A DNA stretch of 64,000 nt, taken from Lachnospiraceae bacterium. GTDB taxonomy: Bacteria > Bacillota > Clostridia > Lachnospirales > Lachnospiraceae. A model generated the notes under the pieces. It made no database searches. It was not told where the DNA came from and saw only the letters and a list, made by a program, of their open reading frames with translations. This document shows positions 7,749 to 15,902 of the stretch, piece after piece; within the stretch, counting starts at the first letter, position 1; every line of letters begins with the position of its first letter. A program made the position numbers and the translations under genes. Location of the stretch: positions 62,001 to 126,000 of the forward strand of contig JAFYAS010000060.1 of assembly GCA_017540605.1 (NCBI GenBank), in the 5' to 3' direction.

Positions 7749-7966
7749 CAATATCAGAGCAAGCGTCATTGGTGTGATGGCATAAGCTTGAATATATTCA
7801 GAAGCTCACGATTCTGGTGAATGTCTGATGAAGCGAGACAGGATTCATTATGTGGCAGATAGCACAGCTTCAGTGTGTCGGAACTTATCTGTCTGTACTC
7901 ATGAGCGGTTGACTTTCCCTTTCCCGCTCGGGTGATGATTTGAATTATTACTTGGGAGGTATGCTG
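7749..7966 (+). other. Long structured leader before the small zinc-ribbon gene
   Basis: No gene is seen. The ~215-nt leader contains several short dyads, such as the GAATATATTC palindrome and a GAGCGG / CCGCTC stem just before the coding region. No known riboswitch is recognised. Confidence 0.35.
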
Positions 7967-8203
7967 ATGAGCAGAAAGAGCAGGAGTAAGAAACGCTGCG
8001 TGTGTTGTCCTGCATGTGGCAGTATTGTATTTAAGGGGACTATCACTGAATCAGAACACATTTGTCCGAATTGTCATACTTCTATAGCGGCATTGGTTAA
8101 GGACGGTGTAGTAGTTGTATATGATACGTCTGATGAGGGCAGAGAGGAATCTACAGCACATAGGTTGTATGCATATCTTGATTCCTTAAGCGGTACTATG
8201 TAG
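7967..8203 (+). CDS. Small zinc-ribbon protein
   Basis: This 78-residue protein has a basic N-terminus (MSRKSRSKKR) and a four-Cys ribbon built from CCPACG and CPNC, about 19 residues apart. A beta-rich tail follows. ATG 7967 is chosen because GGGAGG lies 7 nt upstream; the ATG at 7961 is too close. It is the first gene behind the probable S24-controlled promoter, where mobile elements often put regulators or excision/transfer functions. The function is unknown. Confidence 0.6.
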   Translation: MSRKSRSKKRCVCCPACGSIVFKGTITESEHICPNCHTSIAALVKDGVVVVYDTSDEGREESTAHRLYAYLDSLSGTM

Positions 8204-8540
8204 TAGGTTGGTATGTCAATCTCATGTAGAGTAATATGATTTTCCATGAGTTTGACAGTCAGGATGGGAATATCCCACGCCCATTACAATAGAGGGGATG
8301 TAATAGTTGACAATCGAATATATTGAGATATCGGATGAATCATGCGGACTGGGCGAAGTCAGCTGTTCCGCTGCACGGTCACAGGTAATAGAGACTGTGA
8401 TGACAGATGCGGTGTAAGAGAGGCTGATGGGAATCCTTAAGGCAGGCGCCGGTATCAAGAGTTTGTGATGAGTTGAACTTGACGTGTCGGATATAGATAT
8501 GACCTGTCTTAACAGGCATCATCCCGACTGGAATCATTAA
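8204..8540 (+). ncRNA. Candidate structured RNA region
   Basis: No credible gene is present in this stretch. It contains successive stems: ATTACA / TGTAAT near 8283-8309, GCGGA / TCCGC near 8345-8372, TCACAG / CTGTGA near 8378-8400, and a GTCGG / CCGAC stem (about 8488-8535) enclosing CCTGT / ACAGG. Together with the hairpin that follows, it could be one long noncoding RNA. Confidence 0.4.
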
Positions 8541-8681
8541 GGGCCGGGCAAAACGGAAGCAATTTTACCAGAGGGTAGAAGTGTGTCCATTGGCGGATAA
8601 TCGTAAAAGTACGAATGATCCGTCTATAGGACAACTACACCTTTCTGGGAAAGTGTTTTATGTTTTGCCCGGCCTTTTTTT
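8541..8681 (+). ncRNA. Rod-like ~135-nt hairpin RNA with U-tract
   Basis: GGCCGGGCAAAAC (8542-8554) pairs perfectly with GTTTTGCCCGGCC (8662-8674) and is followed by seven T residues. Inside it, CCAGA...AGTGTGTCC pairs with GGACA...ACACCTTTCTGG, and GGCGGAT / ATCCGTC plus TCGTA / TACGA close a 4-nt loop near 8614-8617. Nearly the whole element folds as one extended arm. This is too long for a plain terminator and suggests a structured RNA, or an inverted-repeat element, that also terminates transcription. Confidence 0.6.
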
Positions 8682-8881
8682 GTGCTTTAAAAAGTTGACA
8701 AGTTTATGTCAGGCTTGTTCTTTGAATCGGTCTTTCTATATTAAGGATAGACTGCTTGAGGGAATAAGACATTCCTCAGCAACATTTAATCAAAGGATTG
8801 CGTGTTTACGCTATCACCGGTGACAGGCTCTCTGATCAGGAGCTGATCCTTTTTTGGCTGAAAGCCGGAAAGGACAACATT

Positions 8882-9217
8882 ATGTTAAAAGATATTAAAA
8901 AATTAAGCAGTGATGATAAGTATGCTATAGCAGGAAGAATAGCAGACCTTCGTGTAAAAGAAGGATATAAATCCAAGGATATGGCTCAGTATATGGGAAT
9001 ATGCGCAAATACATATTCTGATATAGAGTGTGCCAATGTGAAGCTGAGTCTGGATAATCTATATAAGCTTTGTCAGGTCTTTAATGTGTCAGCTGATTAT
9101 ATCATTTTCGGTGAAACAGAGGACGCATATGTAGCTGAAGTGAGAGCTTTATTTAAAAAGCAGCGCCCTAGTGTTGTTAAAAAGATAGTAGAAGGACTGA
9201 AAGTAATGTTTGGATAG
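8882..9217 (+). CDS. XRE-family HTH regulator
   Basis: This 111-residue protein has a Cro/C1-type HTH in its centre (DMAQYMGICANTYSDIE followed by LDNLYKLCQVFNVSADYIIFG). A C-terminal helix rich in Lys/Arg follows. ATG 8882 has GGAAAGGA upstream; the longer frame from 8798 lacks a site. It lies between the hairpin RNA and an inverted-repeat element that precedes a MazF-like toxin. It may regulate the toxin or the int/xis genes; nothing in the sequence proves either. Confidence 0.75.
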   Translation: MLKDIKKLSSDDKYAIAGRIADLRVKEGYKSKDMAQYMGICANTYSDIECANVKLSLDNLYKLCQVFNVSADYIIFGETEDAYVAEVRALFKKQRPSVVKKIVEGLKVMFG

Positions 9218-9224
9218 GCGTATC

Positions 9225-9366
9225 TGATTGTTCGCACGATAATGGAAGATTAGACGGATATCTTAGTAAAATCTGGGTGATTCGACGAACAATATAATCC
9301 GGGTTTTTATTAAAATTATATTGTCGAACAGAATCGGGAGACATAATCAGAGTTATCGTGCGCACG
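9225..9366. repeat. Nested inverted-repeat element
   Basis: The outer arms GCACGATAA (9234-9242) and TTATCGTGC (9353-9361) enclose inner arms ACAATATAAT (9289-9298) and ATTATATTGT (9315-9324). Partly matching CGAAC/GTTCG segments and CTGATT/AATCAG lie near the arms. It fills the gap between the XRE gene and the toxin gene. It may be a tiny non-autonomous element, a paired operator or a structured leader. Confidence 0.5.
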
Positions 9367-9398
9367 TAAGTCTTAAATTTACATAAGGAGAGATAGCG

Positions 9399-9785
9399 AT
9401 GAGAAAGAGTAAAAAAGTTAATAACAGATATCTAAGTGTATGTCAGGGTGATGTATTACTTGTCAACTTTGGAAAGAATTCTTCTGTATGCAGGAATGGA
9501 GGAAGTCGACCATGTGTTGTTTTAAGTAATGATTCGTCGATAGATAAGGGAAGTAAGTTCTTTGTTGTTCCCTTGTATAGACAGCCATCAAAGACGGCAT
9601 GTGTAGAGGATATTTTGATTAGACCAATTGATTGCAGAGGCCTTAGGTATGATGAATATGCAGGTGCTATTAATATGGTGCAAGTAACTAAAAATCGTGT
9701 AAGTAAAAAGATTGGTCATATAAAAAATGAGTCTGTTGTAAAAGAGATTCTCACAGCTGTTTGGGCTCTTGTTGAAGGGGAATGA
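9399..9785 (+). CDS. MazF/PemK-family toxin-like protein
   Basis: This 128-residue protein has the PemK/MazF fold signature: a start of GDVLLVNFG, then RPCVVLSND, then a FVVPLYRQ strand and a C-terminal helix (SVVKEILTAVWALVEGE). Family members are sequence-specific endoribonucleases, usually neutralised by a partner encoded just upstream. AAGGAGAG precedes the ATG. No typical MazE-like antitoxin is adjacent: the upstream neighbour is an XRE protein 180 bp away and the downstream one is xis. Either the XRE protein serves, the partner is elsewhere, or the protein has another role in the element. Confidence 0.75.
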   Translation: MRKSKKVNNRYLSVCQGDVLLVNFGKNSSVCRNGGSRPCVVLSNDSSIDKGSKFFVVPLYRQPSKTACVEDILIRPIDCRGLRYDEYAGAINMVQVTKNRVSKKIGHIKNESVVKEILTAVWALVEGE

Positions 9786-9853
9786 ATATGCTATTGGGTA
9801 ACTTTTCGATTAGAACTCACGATGAGATAAAGGAGGGAGAGCTTCATGAATGA
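9782..9853 (+). CDS. Possible 23-residue peptide between toxin and xis
   Basis: This frame starts at an ATG overlapping the toxin stop (ATGA) and reads MNMLLGNFSIRTHDEIKEGELHE. It ends overlapping the xis start. It carries the xis ribosome-binding site (AAGGAGG), so it may only be a coupling leader or chance. Confidence 0.2.
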   Translation: MNMLLGNFSIRTHDEIKEGELHE

Positions 9854-10061
9854 ACAAGATAACCAACGACTTCCGTGGTGGCAGAAGTATACACTTACTC
9901 TTGAAGAAGCTGCTGAATACTTCGGAATCAGTTATAAAAAATTGAGGATTTTTTGCAAGAACCATGCAGATGAGAGTTTTATACTGTGGAATGGAAACAG
10001 AGCTTTAATTAAAAGAGAGATGTTTGAGAGGTATATAGATAATGATTTGGATATAATCTGA
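9846..10061 (+). CDS. xis: Tn916-type excisionase
   Basis: This 71-residue protein has the winged-helix excisionase pattern: LTLEEAAEYFGISYKKLR followed by FILWNGNRALIKREMFERYI. It binds DNA near the element ends and directs the integrase towards excision. AAGGAGGGAG precedes the ATG. The integrase gene follows after 147 bp, as in Tn916-like elements. Confidence 0.9.
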   Translation: MNEQDNQRLPWWQKYTLTLEEAAEYFGISYKKLRIFCKNHADESFILWNGNRALIKREMFERYIDNDLDII

Positions 10062-10098
10062 AATTCTCAAAAAATCTTGTTTTTTTAAAATTATTATG

Positions 10099-10186
10099 GA
10101 AGAAGAGTCTTGTTTGTGTTATTATATATATACACGGTCGCATACACGAACGTGATATGACAGTAATTGCAAACAGGGCTTTCTTC
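10099..10186 (+). promoter_or_regulatory. Long hairpin between xis and int
   Basis: 10099-10116 (GAAGAAGAGTCTTGTTTG) pairs with 10170-10186 using a few G-U pairs. The loop holds a CACG/CGTG dyad and an AT-rich stretch (TATATATATA). The right arm ends about 23 nt before the int start, so it may control int translation or mRNA stability. Confidence 0.4.
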
Positions 10187-10208
10187 TTATTTACGAAAGG
10201 AGAAAGAC

Positions 10209-11480
10209 ATGAGCGTAAAAAGGAGAGATAATAAAAATCGTATACTTCGCACTGGGGAGACCCAGCGAGCTGATGGTAAATATATGTATAGATATGTTGA
10301 TGCCAACGGAAAGACTAAGTGTCTTTATAGTTGGAAACTTGTTCGTACAGATGTTGTACCTGAAGGAAAGAAGGATAACGGAGCATTAAGAGATCTTGAA
10401 AAGCGAGTTAATAGGGATTTAGACGACGATATAGTTCCTGATGGTGACGGTTACACTGTGCTTAGGCTTGTAGAGAGATACACAGCACAAAAAACCGGTG
10501 TTAAGAGAACAACTTTAGCCGGTTATGGTACAGTGATTAATGTACTTAAATCAGATCCTTTTGGAGGAAAACGTATTGATAAGGTAAAACTGTCTGATGC
10601 GAAAGAATGGCTAATTAAGCTTCAACAGGTGGATCATAAGAGTTATTCTACAATTCACACAATACGAGGTGTAGTCAGACCGGCATTTCAGATGGCGGTG
10701 GATGATGATATCCTTAGAAAAAATCCTTTTCAATTTCAGCTTGCTACGGTTCTTGTTAATGATATGGTTACAAGAGAAGCAATTACAAGAAAAGAGGAAA
10801 GAAAGTTTTTAGAGTTTATCAAAAATGACACACATTATTCAAGGTATTATGACGGTATGTATATTCTGTTTAAAACGGGAATGCGTATTTCTGAGTTTAC
10901 AGGTCTGACAGTATCGGATCTTGATATGAAGAACCGAACGATTAATATTGATCATCAGCTTCAGAAAACTGGAACTACAGTATATATCGACACTACAAAG
11001 ACTTATGCAGGTAAAAGAGTGATTCCGATGACAGATGATGTATATGATGCATTTGCTCGTATTCTATCAAAAAGGCCTAAGTTGAAAATAGAGCCTATGA
11101 TAGATGGTTATTCTGGCTTCCTTTGTTTTGATAAGGATGGGAAACCTATGATAGCTATGCATTGGGAGAAGTACTTTCAGCATGCGGTAGCTAAGTATAA
11201 CAATATTTATCGTGTTCAGTTGCCGAAGATATCACCTCACGTATGCCGTCATACCTATTGCTCAAACATGGCAAAATCCGGGATGAATCCAAAAGTTCTT
11301 CAATATTTGATGGGACACAGTGATATTAGTGTAACGTTAAACACTTACACACATCTGAAGTTGGATGATGCCAAGGAAGAGATGGATAAGCTTGCTAAGA
11401 CGCAAGAAATGGCAGAGGAGATTTCAAGGGCAAATGGTTCGGGAGACTCATCTGTTGTAAAGGGTAGAAAAGATGCTTAA
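10209..11480 (+). CDS. int: Tn916-type tyrosine recombinase (integrase)
   Basis: This 423-residue protein has an N-terminal arm-type DNA-binding region, a SAM-like core-binding domain (about 95-190) and a catalytic domain. The catalytic residues are visible: Arg in TGMRISEFTGL, HVCRHTYCSNMA (HxxR), LMGHSDISVT (His) and the Tyr nucleophile in NTYTHLK. ATG 10209 has GAAAGGAGAAAG upstream. It integrates and excises the island, and sits at the right end next to repeated TTTACACA motifs (11593-11618 and 11801-11825) that look like arm sites. It appears intact. Confidence 0.93.
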   Translation: MSVKRRDNKNRILRTGETQRADGKYMYRYVDANGKTKCLYSWKLVRTDVVPEGKKDNGALRDLEKRVNRDLDDDIVPDGDGYTVLRLVERYTAQKTGVKRTTLAGYGTVINVLKSDPFGGKRIDKVKLSDAKEWLIKLQQVDHKSYSTIHTIRGVVRPAFQMAVDDDILRKNPFQFQLATVLVNDMVTREAITRKEERKFLEFIKNDTHYSRYYDGMYILFKTGMRISEFTGLTVSDLDMKNRTINIDHQLQKTGTTVYIDTTKTYAGKRVIPMTDDVYDAFARILSKRPKLKIEPMIDGYSGFLCFDKDGKPMIAMHWEKYFQHAVAKYNNIYRVQLPKISPHVCRHTYCSNMAKSGMNPKVLQYLMGHSDISVTLNTYTHLKLDDAKEEMDKLAKTQEMAEEISRANGSGDSSVVKGRKDA

Positions 11481-11592
11481 ATAAAGGGTTTGGTCCCACA
11501 AGGGCCTATATATTTTTAGGATAATTCTGCCATTTACACCATCCAAATGTTAAAAAAAATCAAAATGTGTAAACTTGATTTTTCGAGGCATT

Positions 11593-11618
11593 TTTACACA
11601 GATTTTTACACAGTTTGA
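11593..11618 (+). repeat. Integrase arm-site-like direct repeat, copy 1
   Basis: Two TTTACACAG motifs are followed by TTTGA. An inverted TGTGTAAA lies about 28 bp upstream. The block is repeated almost exactly at 11801-11825, and each copy precedes a phosphatase-gene start. Confidence 0.55.
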
Positions 11619-11708
11619 AGAAAAAAACAGGCCAAAATAAGCCAAAATAGGCCGAAAAATGAACATGTGTGTTATTGAGAAAACTAGCTAAAATCGAGGT
11701 GTTTAAGC

Positions 11709-11753
11709 ATGATAAAGGTACTATTCGTCTGCTGGGGCAACATATGTATATAA
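11709..11753 (+). pseudogene. Truncated 5' copy of the phosphatase gene (probable attachment-site half)
   Basis: Fourteen codons read MIKVLFVCWGNICI then stop. They match the start of the intact gene at 11865 (MIRILFICHGNICR) in both protein and DNA. A site-specific element that enters this gene start would leave this signature. It lies 229 bp past the integrase stop, where the right attachment site is expected. Confidence 0.65.
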
Positions 11754-11800
11754 GCCCCAAAACCGCATAAATAAAGGATTTGTTTCTGCCTAACGAGTGC

Positions 11801-11825
11801 TTTACACAGGTTTTACACAGTTTGA
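11801..11825 (+). repeat. Integrase arm-site-like direct repeat, copy 2
   Basis: TTTACACAGG-TTTTACACAG-TTTGA, nearly identical to 11593-11618, placed 40 bp before the intact phosphatase gene. It suggests a second, older attachment site in tandem. Confidence 0.55.
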
Positions 11826-11864
11826 TTTTAGAAAAATCCAACCACTTACAGGAGAGTTGAATAA

Positions 11865-12332
11865 ATGATAAGAATATTATTCATCTGCCACGGCAATATC
11901 TGTAGATCACCTATCTGCGAGTTCGTATTCAAAGATATGGTTAAAAATGCCGGACTGGCAGATCAATTTTATATTGAGTCCAGAGCGACTCACACGGATG
12001 AGATATGGAACGGCAGGGGAAATCCTGTGTATCCTCCCGCAAAGAAGATCCTTCTTGAACACGGAATAACTTGTGATGGGAAAAGAGCAAAACTGCTTGA
12101 CTATTCCGAGTATAAAGAATACGATTACTTTGTTGGAATGGATAGCGAGAACCTTCACGCCATGAGACGGATCCTTCATGGGGATCCTGATGGTAAGATA
12201 TCACTTCTTTTAGACTACACGGATCATCCGAGAAGTGTTGCAGATCCCTGGTATACAAGGGATTTTGAGACTACTTATAGTGATGTGGTAGAGGGTTTAA
12301 CAGCTTTTCTTCAATACTTGATAGATGTATAA
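11865..12332 (+). CDS. Low-molecular-weight protein tyrosine phosphatase
   Basis: This 155-residue enzyme has the P-loop C8-HGNIC-R14-S15 directly at its N-terminus. The general-acid Asp lies in DPWYTRDFETTY near residue 127, as is typical. It removes phosphate from tyrosine (or arginine) residues of proteins. AGGAGAG lies upstream of the ATG. The first codons appear to be the attachment site of the neighbouring island, because a diverged copy lies 156 bp upstream. The gene is intact, so any integration replaced the start without breaking the frame. Confidence 0.9.
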   Translation: MIRILFICHGNICRSPICEFVFKDMVKNAGLADQFYIESRATHTDEIWNGRGNPVYPPAKKILLEHGITCDGKRAKLLDYSEYKEYDYFVGMDSENLHAMRRILHGDPDGKISLLLDYTDHPRSVADPWYTRDFETTYSDVVEGLTAFLQYLIDV

Positions 12333-12357
12333 TTGCGGGCATCAAAATTATACATTA

Positions 12358-13167
12358 TTACAGTTTAACAAACTCAGGCTTTCTGTCCTTGTACACACAA
12401 TAATACTCAAATCCGGCAGCTTTCAGATAATCAGGAACCATATCAAAGCCGTAGGCAATGTTCTCAGTCACATGGGCATCACTTCCCACTGTGATGATCT
12501 CGCCGCCGAGTTCCTTGTAGCATTTAAGAATATCAATGTGAGGATGGGGATAGCCGAGTCCCTTCTTAAGTCCGGCTGTATTGATCTCAATTCCCTTGCC
12601 ATCATCTATGATGATCTTCAATGCTTCCCTGAAGATATCTTCGTAATCCTCAAATCTAAAGTTTTTATTCTGGGTAGGGCCGTATCTTGTTACATAATCA
12701 AGGTGGCCGTAGACATCATAATCCTTGATATTTCTTGCGTTATCGACAATGGTCTGAAAATATTCCCTGTATGCCTCTACCTCAGTCCTGCCTTCGTAGT
12801 ATTCAGGATAGTAGATATCTACATAATCAACCAGATGTGAGGAGCCTATAAGGAAATCAAAGGGATATTTGGTTGCTGCCTCGTGTACTTCAGTAGCCAA
12901 ATGGGGCATAAGACCAAGCTCAACGCCTATTCGAAGATCAATCTTGTCCTTATATCGCTCTTTAAGGTCACAAAGTCTTTTATAATAGGAGTCTATATCA
13001 AGTATAAATGTAAGCTTGTATTTATCTGCGGGAAAATCAATATCATGGTGATCCGTAAGGCACAAAATATCTAGCCCCTTGTCGATCGCTGTCTCTATAA
13101 CTGCTTCAACAGGGGTTTCCGAATCACTTGAAAATTCTGAATGTAGGTGAAAATCTGCTTTGATCAT
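12358..13167 (-). CDS. hisJ: Histidinol-phosphatase, PHP family
   Basis: This 269-residue metal-dependent phosphoesterase begins with the PHP signature DFHLHSEFSSDS. It also shows LTDHHD, GVELGL, GSSHLVD, DVYGHLDYV, EINTAGLKKG and TVGSDAH, the metal-binding motifs in the usual order. HisJ/HisK proteins convert histidinol phosphate to histidinol. No other his genes are near, so the substrate is inferred from family likeness. Its ATG overlaps the stop of the small gene upstream (ATGA). Confidence 0.85.
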   Translation of the reverse strand: MIKADFHLHSEFSSDSETPVEAVIETAIDKGLDILCLTDHHDIDFPADKYKLTFILDIDSYYKRLCDLKERYKDKIDLRIGVELGLMPHLATEVHEAATKYPFDFLIGSSHLVDYVDIYYPEYYEGRTEVEAYREYFQTIVDNARNIKDYDVYGHLDYVTRYGPTQNKNFRFEDYEDIFREALKIIIDDGKGIEINTAGLKKGLGYPHPHIDILKCYKELGGEIITVGSDAHVTENIAYGFDMVPDYLKAAGFEYYCVYKDRKPEFVKL

Positions 13168-13340
13168 TGTAACATCATTCTTTCTATTTCTGCTGTATCG
13201 ATGCTATATGAGGAAAGCTTGATCTTTGCAACATTCAGCTGAATATCAAGCTCTTTATTTGTTCCAGTTTCAGATGCCTTAATTCTCAATAAATTGATAT
13301 AATAATCGATAAGGTTCTGCTTTACTTCCTGCTCGGTCAT
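13164..13340 (-). CDS. Small conserved-looking protein upstream of the PHP phosphatase
   Basis: This 58-residue protein (MTEQEVKQNLIDYYINLL...) is predicted to be two charged helices. GGAGGTGAT lies 4 nt before the ATG, and its TGA overlaps the start of the phosphatase, so the two are co-translated. No family is recognised. Confidence 0.65.
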   Translation of the reverse strand: MTEQEVKQNLIDYYINLLRIKASETGTNKELDIQLNVAKIKLSSYSIDTAEIERMMLQ

Positions 13341-13425
13341 AGTATCACCTCCGTGAAAATAATAGTTTATTAATGCTTGTCACTATTATAACATAATAAG
13401 AATATCAAAAAAAGAAAAATATCAC

Positions 13426-13454
13426 TTGAAATTTCATCATAAAAAAGGTAGAAT
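13426..13454 (+). promoter_or_regulatory. Promoter of gap
   Basis: TTGAAA (13426-13431), 17-nt spacer, TAGAAT (13449-13454). It lies 54 bp before the gap start codon. Confidence 0.6.
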
Positions 13455-13508
13455 TGTGTCATCGGCGCAAGCCAATATTATTACAACATTATAGGAGGAA
13501 TTTTACTA

Positions 13509-14546
13509 ATGGCAGTAAAAGTTGCAATTAACGGATTTGGACGTATCGGTCGTCTTGCATTCAGACAGATGTTTGGTGCAGAAGGTTATGAGGTTGTTGC
13601 TATCAACGATTTAACAAAGCCTTCAATGCTTGCTCATCTTCTTAAGTATGACACAGCACAGGGTGGATACACAGGAAAGATCGGTGAGAATCTTCATACA
13701 GTTTCAGCTGATGATGATGCTAACACAATCACTGTTGACGGTAAGACATTAAAGATCTATGCAGAGGCAGATGCTAAGAATCTTCCTTGGGGCGAGATCG
13801 GTGTAGACGTAGTTCTCGAGTGTACCGGTTTCTACTGCTCAAAGGATAAGTCACAGGCTCATATCGATGCAGGTGCAAAGAAGGTAGTTATCTCAGCACC
13901 CGCTGGTAATGACCTCAAGACTATCGTATTCTCAGTTAATGAGAAGACTCTTACATCAGATGACAAGATCATCTCAGCTGCTTCATGTACTACAAACTGT
14001 CTTGCACCTATGGCAAAGGCACTCAACGACTATGCTCCTATCCAGAGCGGTATCATGAGCACAATCCATGCTTACACAGGTGATCAGATGATCCTCGATG
14101 GTCCTCACAGAAAGGGTGACCTTCGTCGTGCTAGAGCTGGTGCTGCAAATATCGTTCCCAACTCAACAGGTGCTGCAAAGGCAATCGGCCTTGTTATCCC
14201 TGAGCTCAATGGTAAGCTCATCGGTTCTGCACAGAGAGTTCCTGTACCCACAGGCTCAACCACTATCTTAACAGCAGTTGTTAAGAAGGCAGGCGTTAAC
14301 AAGGATGATATCAATGCTGCAATGAAGGCTGCTGCAAGCGAGTCATTTGGTTACAATGAGGATCCTATCGTATCTTCAGACGTAATCGGTATGAGATTCG
14401 GTTCACTCTTCGATGCAACACAGACAATGGTATCTCAGATCGCTGACGATCTCTATGAGGTACAGGTTGTTTCTTGGTATGACAACGAGAACAGCTACAC
14501 CTCTCAGATGGTTCGTACAATCAAGTACTTCGCTGAGTTAGGCTAA
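13509..14546 (+). CDS. gap: Glyceraldehyde-3-phosphate dehydrogenase
   Basis: This 345-residue enzyme has the NAD-binding [11 protein letters not shown] motif, the catalytic Cys in [12 protein letters not shown] and the C-terminal [13 protein letters not shown]. It makes 1,3-bisphosphoglycerate from glyceraldehyde-3-phosphate with NAD. AGGAGGAATT precedes the ATG. It is the first gene of gap-pgk-tpiA. Codon use is strongly biased, as expected of a highly expressed glycolytic gene. Confidence 0.97.
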   Translation: MAVKVAINGFGRIGRLAFRQMFGAEGYEVVAINDLTKPSMLAHLLKYDTAQGGYTGKIGENLHTVSADDDANTITVDGKTLKIYAEADAKNLPWGEIGVDVVLECTGFYCSKDKSQAHIDAGAKKVVISAPAGNDLKTIVFSVNEKTLTSDDKIISAASCTTNCLAPMAKALNDYAPIQSGIMSTIHAYTGDQMILDGPHRKGDLRRARAGAANIVPNSTGAAKAIGLVIPELNGKLIGSAQRVPVPTGSTTILTAVVKKAGVNKDDINAAMKAAASESFGYNEDPIVSSDVIGMRFGSLFDATQTMVSQIADDLYEVQVVSWYDNENSYTSQMVRTIKYFAELG

Positions 14547-14578
14547 TCTCTGACATTACATATGTTGTAAAAAAAAGA

Positions 14579-14620
14579 CCTGAGGGGTCCGGCCTTATGG
14601 ACCGGATCCCTTAAGTTTTT
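14579..14620 (+). terminator. Terminator or processing hairpin between gap and pgk
   Basis: CCTGAGGGGTCCGG (14579-14592) pairs with CCGGATCCCTTAAG (14602-14615) and is followed by TTTTT. It probably makes gap mRNA more abundant than pgk-tpiA by partial termination or 3' end protection. Confidence 0.7.
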
Positions 14621-14668
14621 GAAAAGGCAAAAGCGCATAAAAAAGATAATAATTGGAGGAATTATAAA

Positions 14669-15880
14669 ATGTCTTTAAATAAGAAATCAGTAGATGATAT
14701 TAATGTAAAGGGCAAGAGAGTACTCTGCCGTTGCGATTTCAATGTACCTATTATCGAAGGTAAGATCACAGATGAGAACAGACTTGTAGCTGCTCTTCCC
14801 ACTATCAAGAAGCTTATCGCTGATGGCGGCAAGGTTATCCTTTGCTCACATCTTGGTAAGGTAAAGACAGAAGAAGACAAGAAGACAAAGACTCTTGCTC
14901 CTGTAGCAACAAGACTTTCAGAGCTTCTTGGTCAGGAAGTAAAGTTTGCAGCAGATGAAGAGGTAGTCGGAGCAAATGCTAAGGCTGCTGTAGAGGCTAT
15001 GAACGACGGAGATGTTATCCTTCTTGAGAATACACGTTTCAGAGCAGAAGAGACCAAGAACGGAGAGGCGTTCTCAAAGGATCTTGCTTCAATCTGTGAT
15101 GTATTTGTAAATGATGCATTCGGTACTGCGCACAGAGCTCACTGCTCAAATGTCGGTGTTGCAGGACTTGTTGATACAGCTGTAGTTGGATATCTTATGC
15201 AGAAGGAGATTGATTTCCTTGGTAATGCAGTAGAGAATCCTGTTCGTCCTTTCGTAGCTATCCTTGGTGGTGCTAAGGTTGCAGATAAGCTTAATGTTAT
15301 CTCTAACCTTCTTGAGAAGTGCGATACCCTTATCATCGGTGGAGGTATGGCATATACATTCCTTAAGGCAAAGGGCTATGAGATCGGTAAGTCCCTTGTA
15401 GATGATACCAAGATTGATTACTGCAAGGAGATGATGGCAAAGGCTGAGTCACTTGGCAAGAAGCTTCTTCTCCCTGTAGATTCAGTAATGATCGATGATT
15501 TCCCCAATCCCATCGATGCACCTGTTGATGTAACAATATTCGATGCTGACAAGATGGATGCAGCTAAGGAAGGCTGTGATATCGGACCTAAGACCATCGA
15601 GCTTTACGCAGATGCTGTAAAGAATGCAAAGACAGTTGTTTGGAACGGACCTATGGGAGTATTCGAGAATCCTACACTTGCTGCAGGTACAAAGGCAGTT
15701 GCAGCTGCACTTGCTGAGACAGATGCTACAACCATCATCGGTGGTGGTGATTCAGCAGCTGCTGTAAATCAGCTTGGTTACGGCGCAAAGATGAGCCATA
15801 TCTCAACAGGTGGTGGAGCATCCCTTGAATTCCTTGAGGGCAAGGAGCTTCCCGGTGTTGCAGCCGCTAATGACAAATAA
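14669..15880 (+). CDS. pgk: Phosphoglycerate kinase
   Basis: This 403-residue glycolytic kinase has the usual motifs: RCDFNVPI near the start, [45 protein letters not shown] and the C-terminal GGGDSAAAV. It transfers phosphate from 1,3-bisphosphoglycerate to ADP. TTGGAGGAATT precedes the ATG. tpiA follows after 22 bp, so the two are one transcript. Confidence 0.97.
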   Translation: MSLNKKSVDDINVKGKRVLCRCDFNVPIIEGKITDENRLVAALPTIKKLIADGGKVILCSHLGKVKTEEDKKTKTLAPVATRLSELLGQEVKFAADEEVVGANAKAAVEAMNDGDVILLENTRFRAEETKNGEAFSKDLASICDVFVNDAFGTAHRAHCSNVGVAGLVDTAVVGYLMQKEIDFLGNAVENPVRPFVAILGGAKVADKLNVISNLLEKCDTLIIGGGMAYTFLKAKGYEIGKSLVDDTKIDYCKEMMAKAESLGKKLLLPVDSVMIDDFPNPIDAPVDVTIFDADKMDAAKEGCDIGPKTIELYADAVKNAKTVVWNGPMGVFENPTLAAGTKAVAAALAETDATTIIGGGDSAAAVNQLGYGAKMSHISTGGGASLEFLEGKELPGVAAANDK

Positions 15881-15902
15881 TCAATCATAGGAGATATAGA
15901 AA

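Noticed and set aside
11560-11841. A 93-residue frame on the minus strand after int
   Set aside because: It overlaps the att-like repeats and the truncated phosphatase start; low-complexity, with no ribosome site.
12325-12840. A 171-residue frame opposite the PHP phosphatase gene
   Set aside because: The minus-strand gene shows all family motifs, and this frame shows none.
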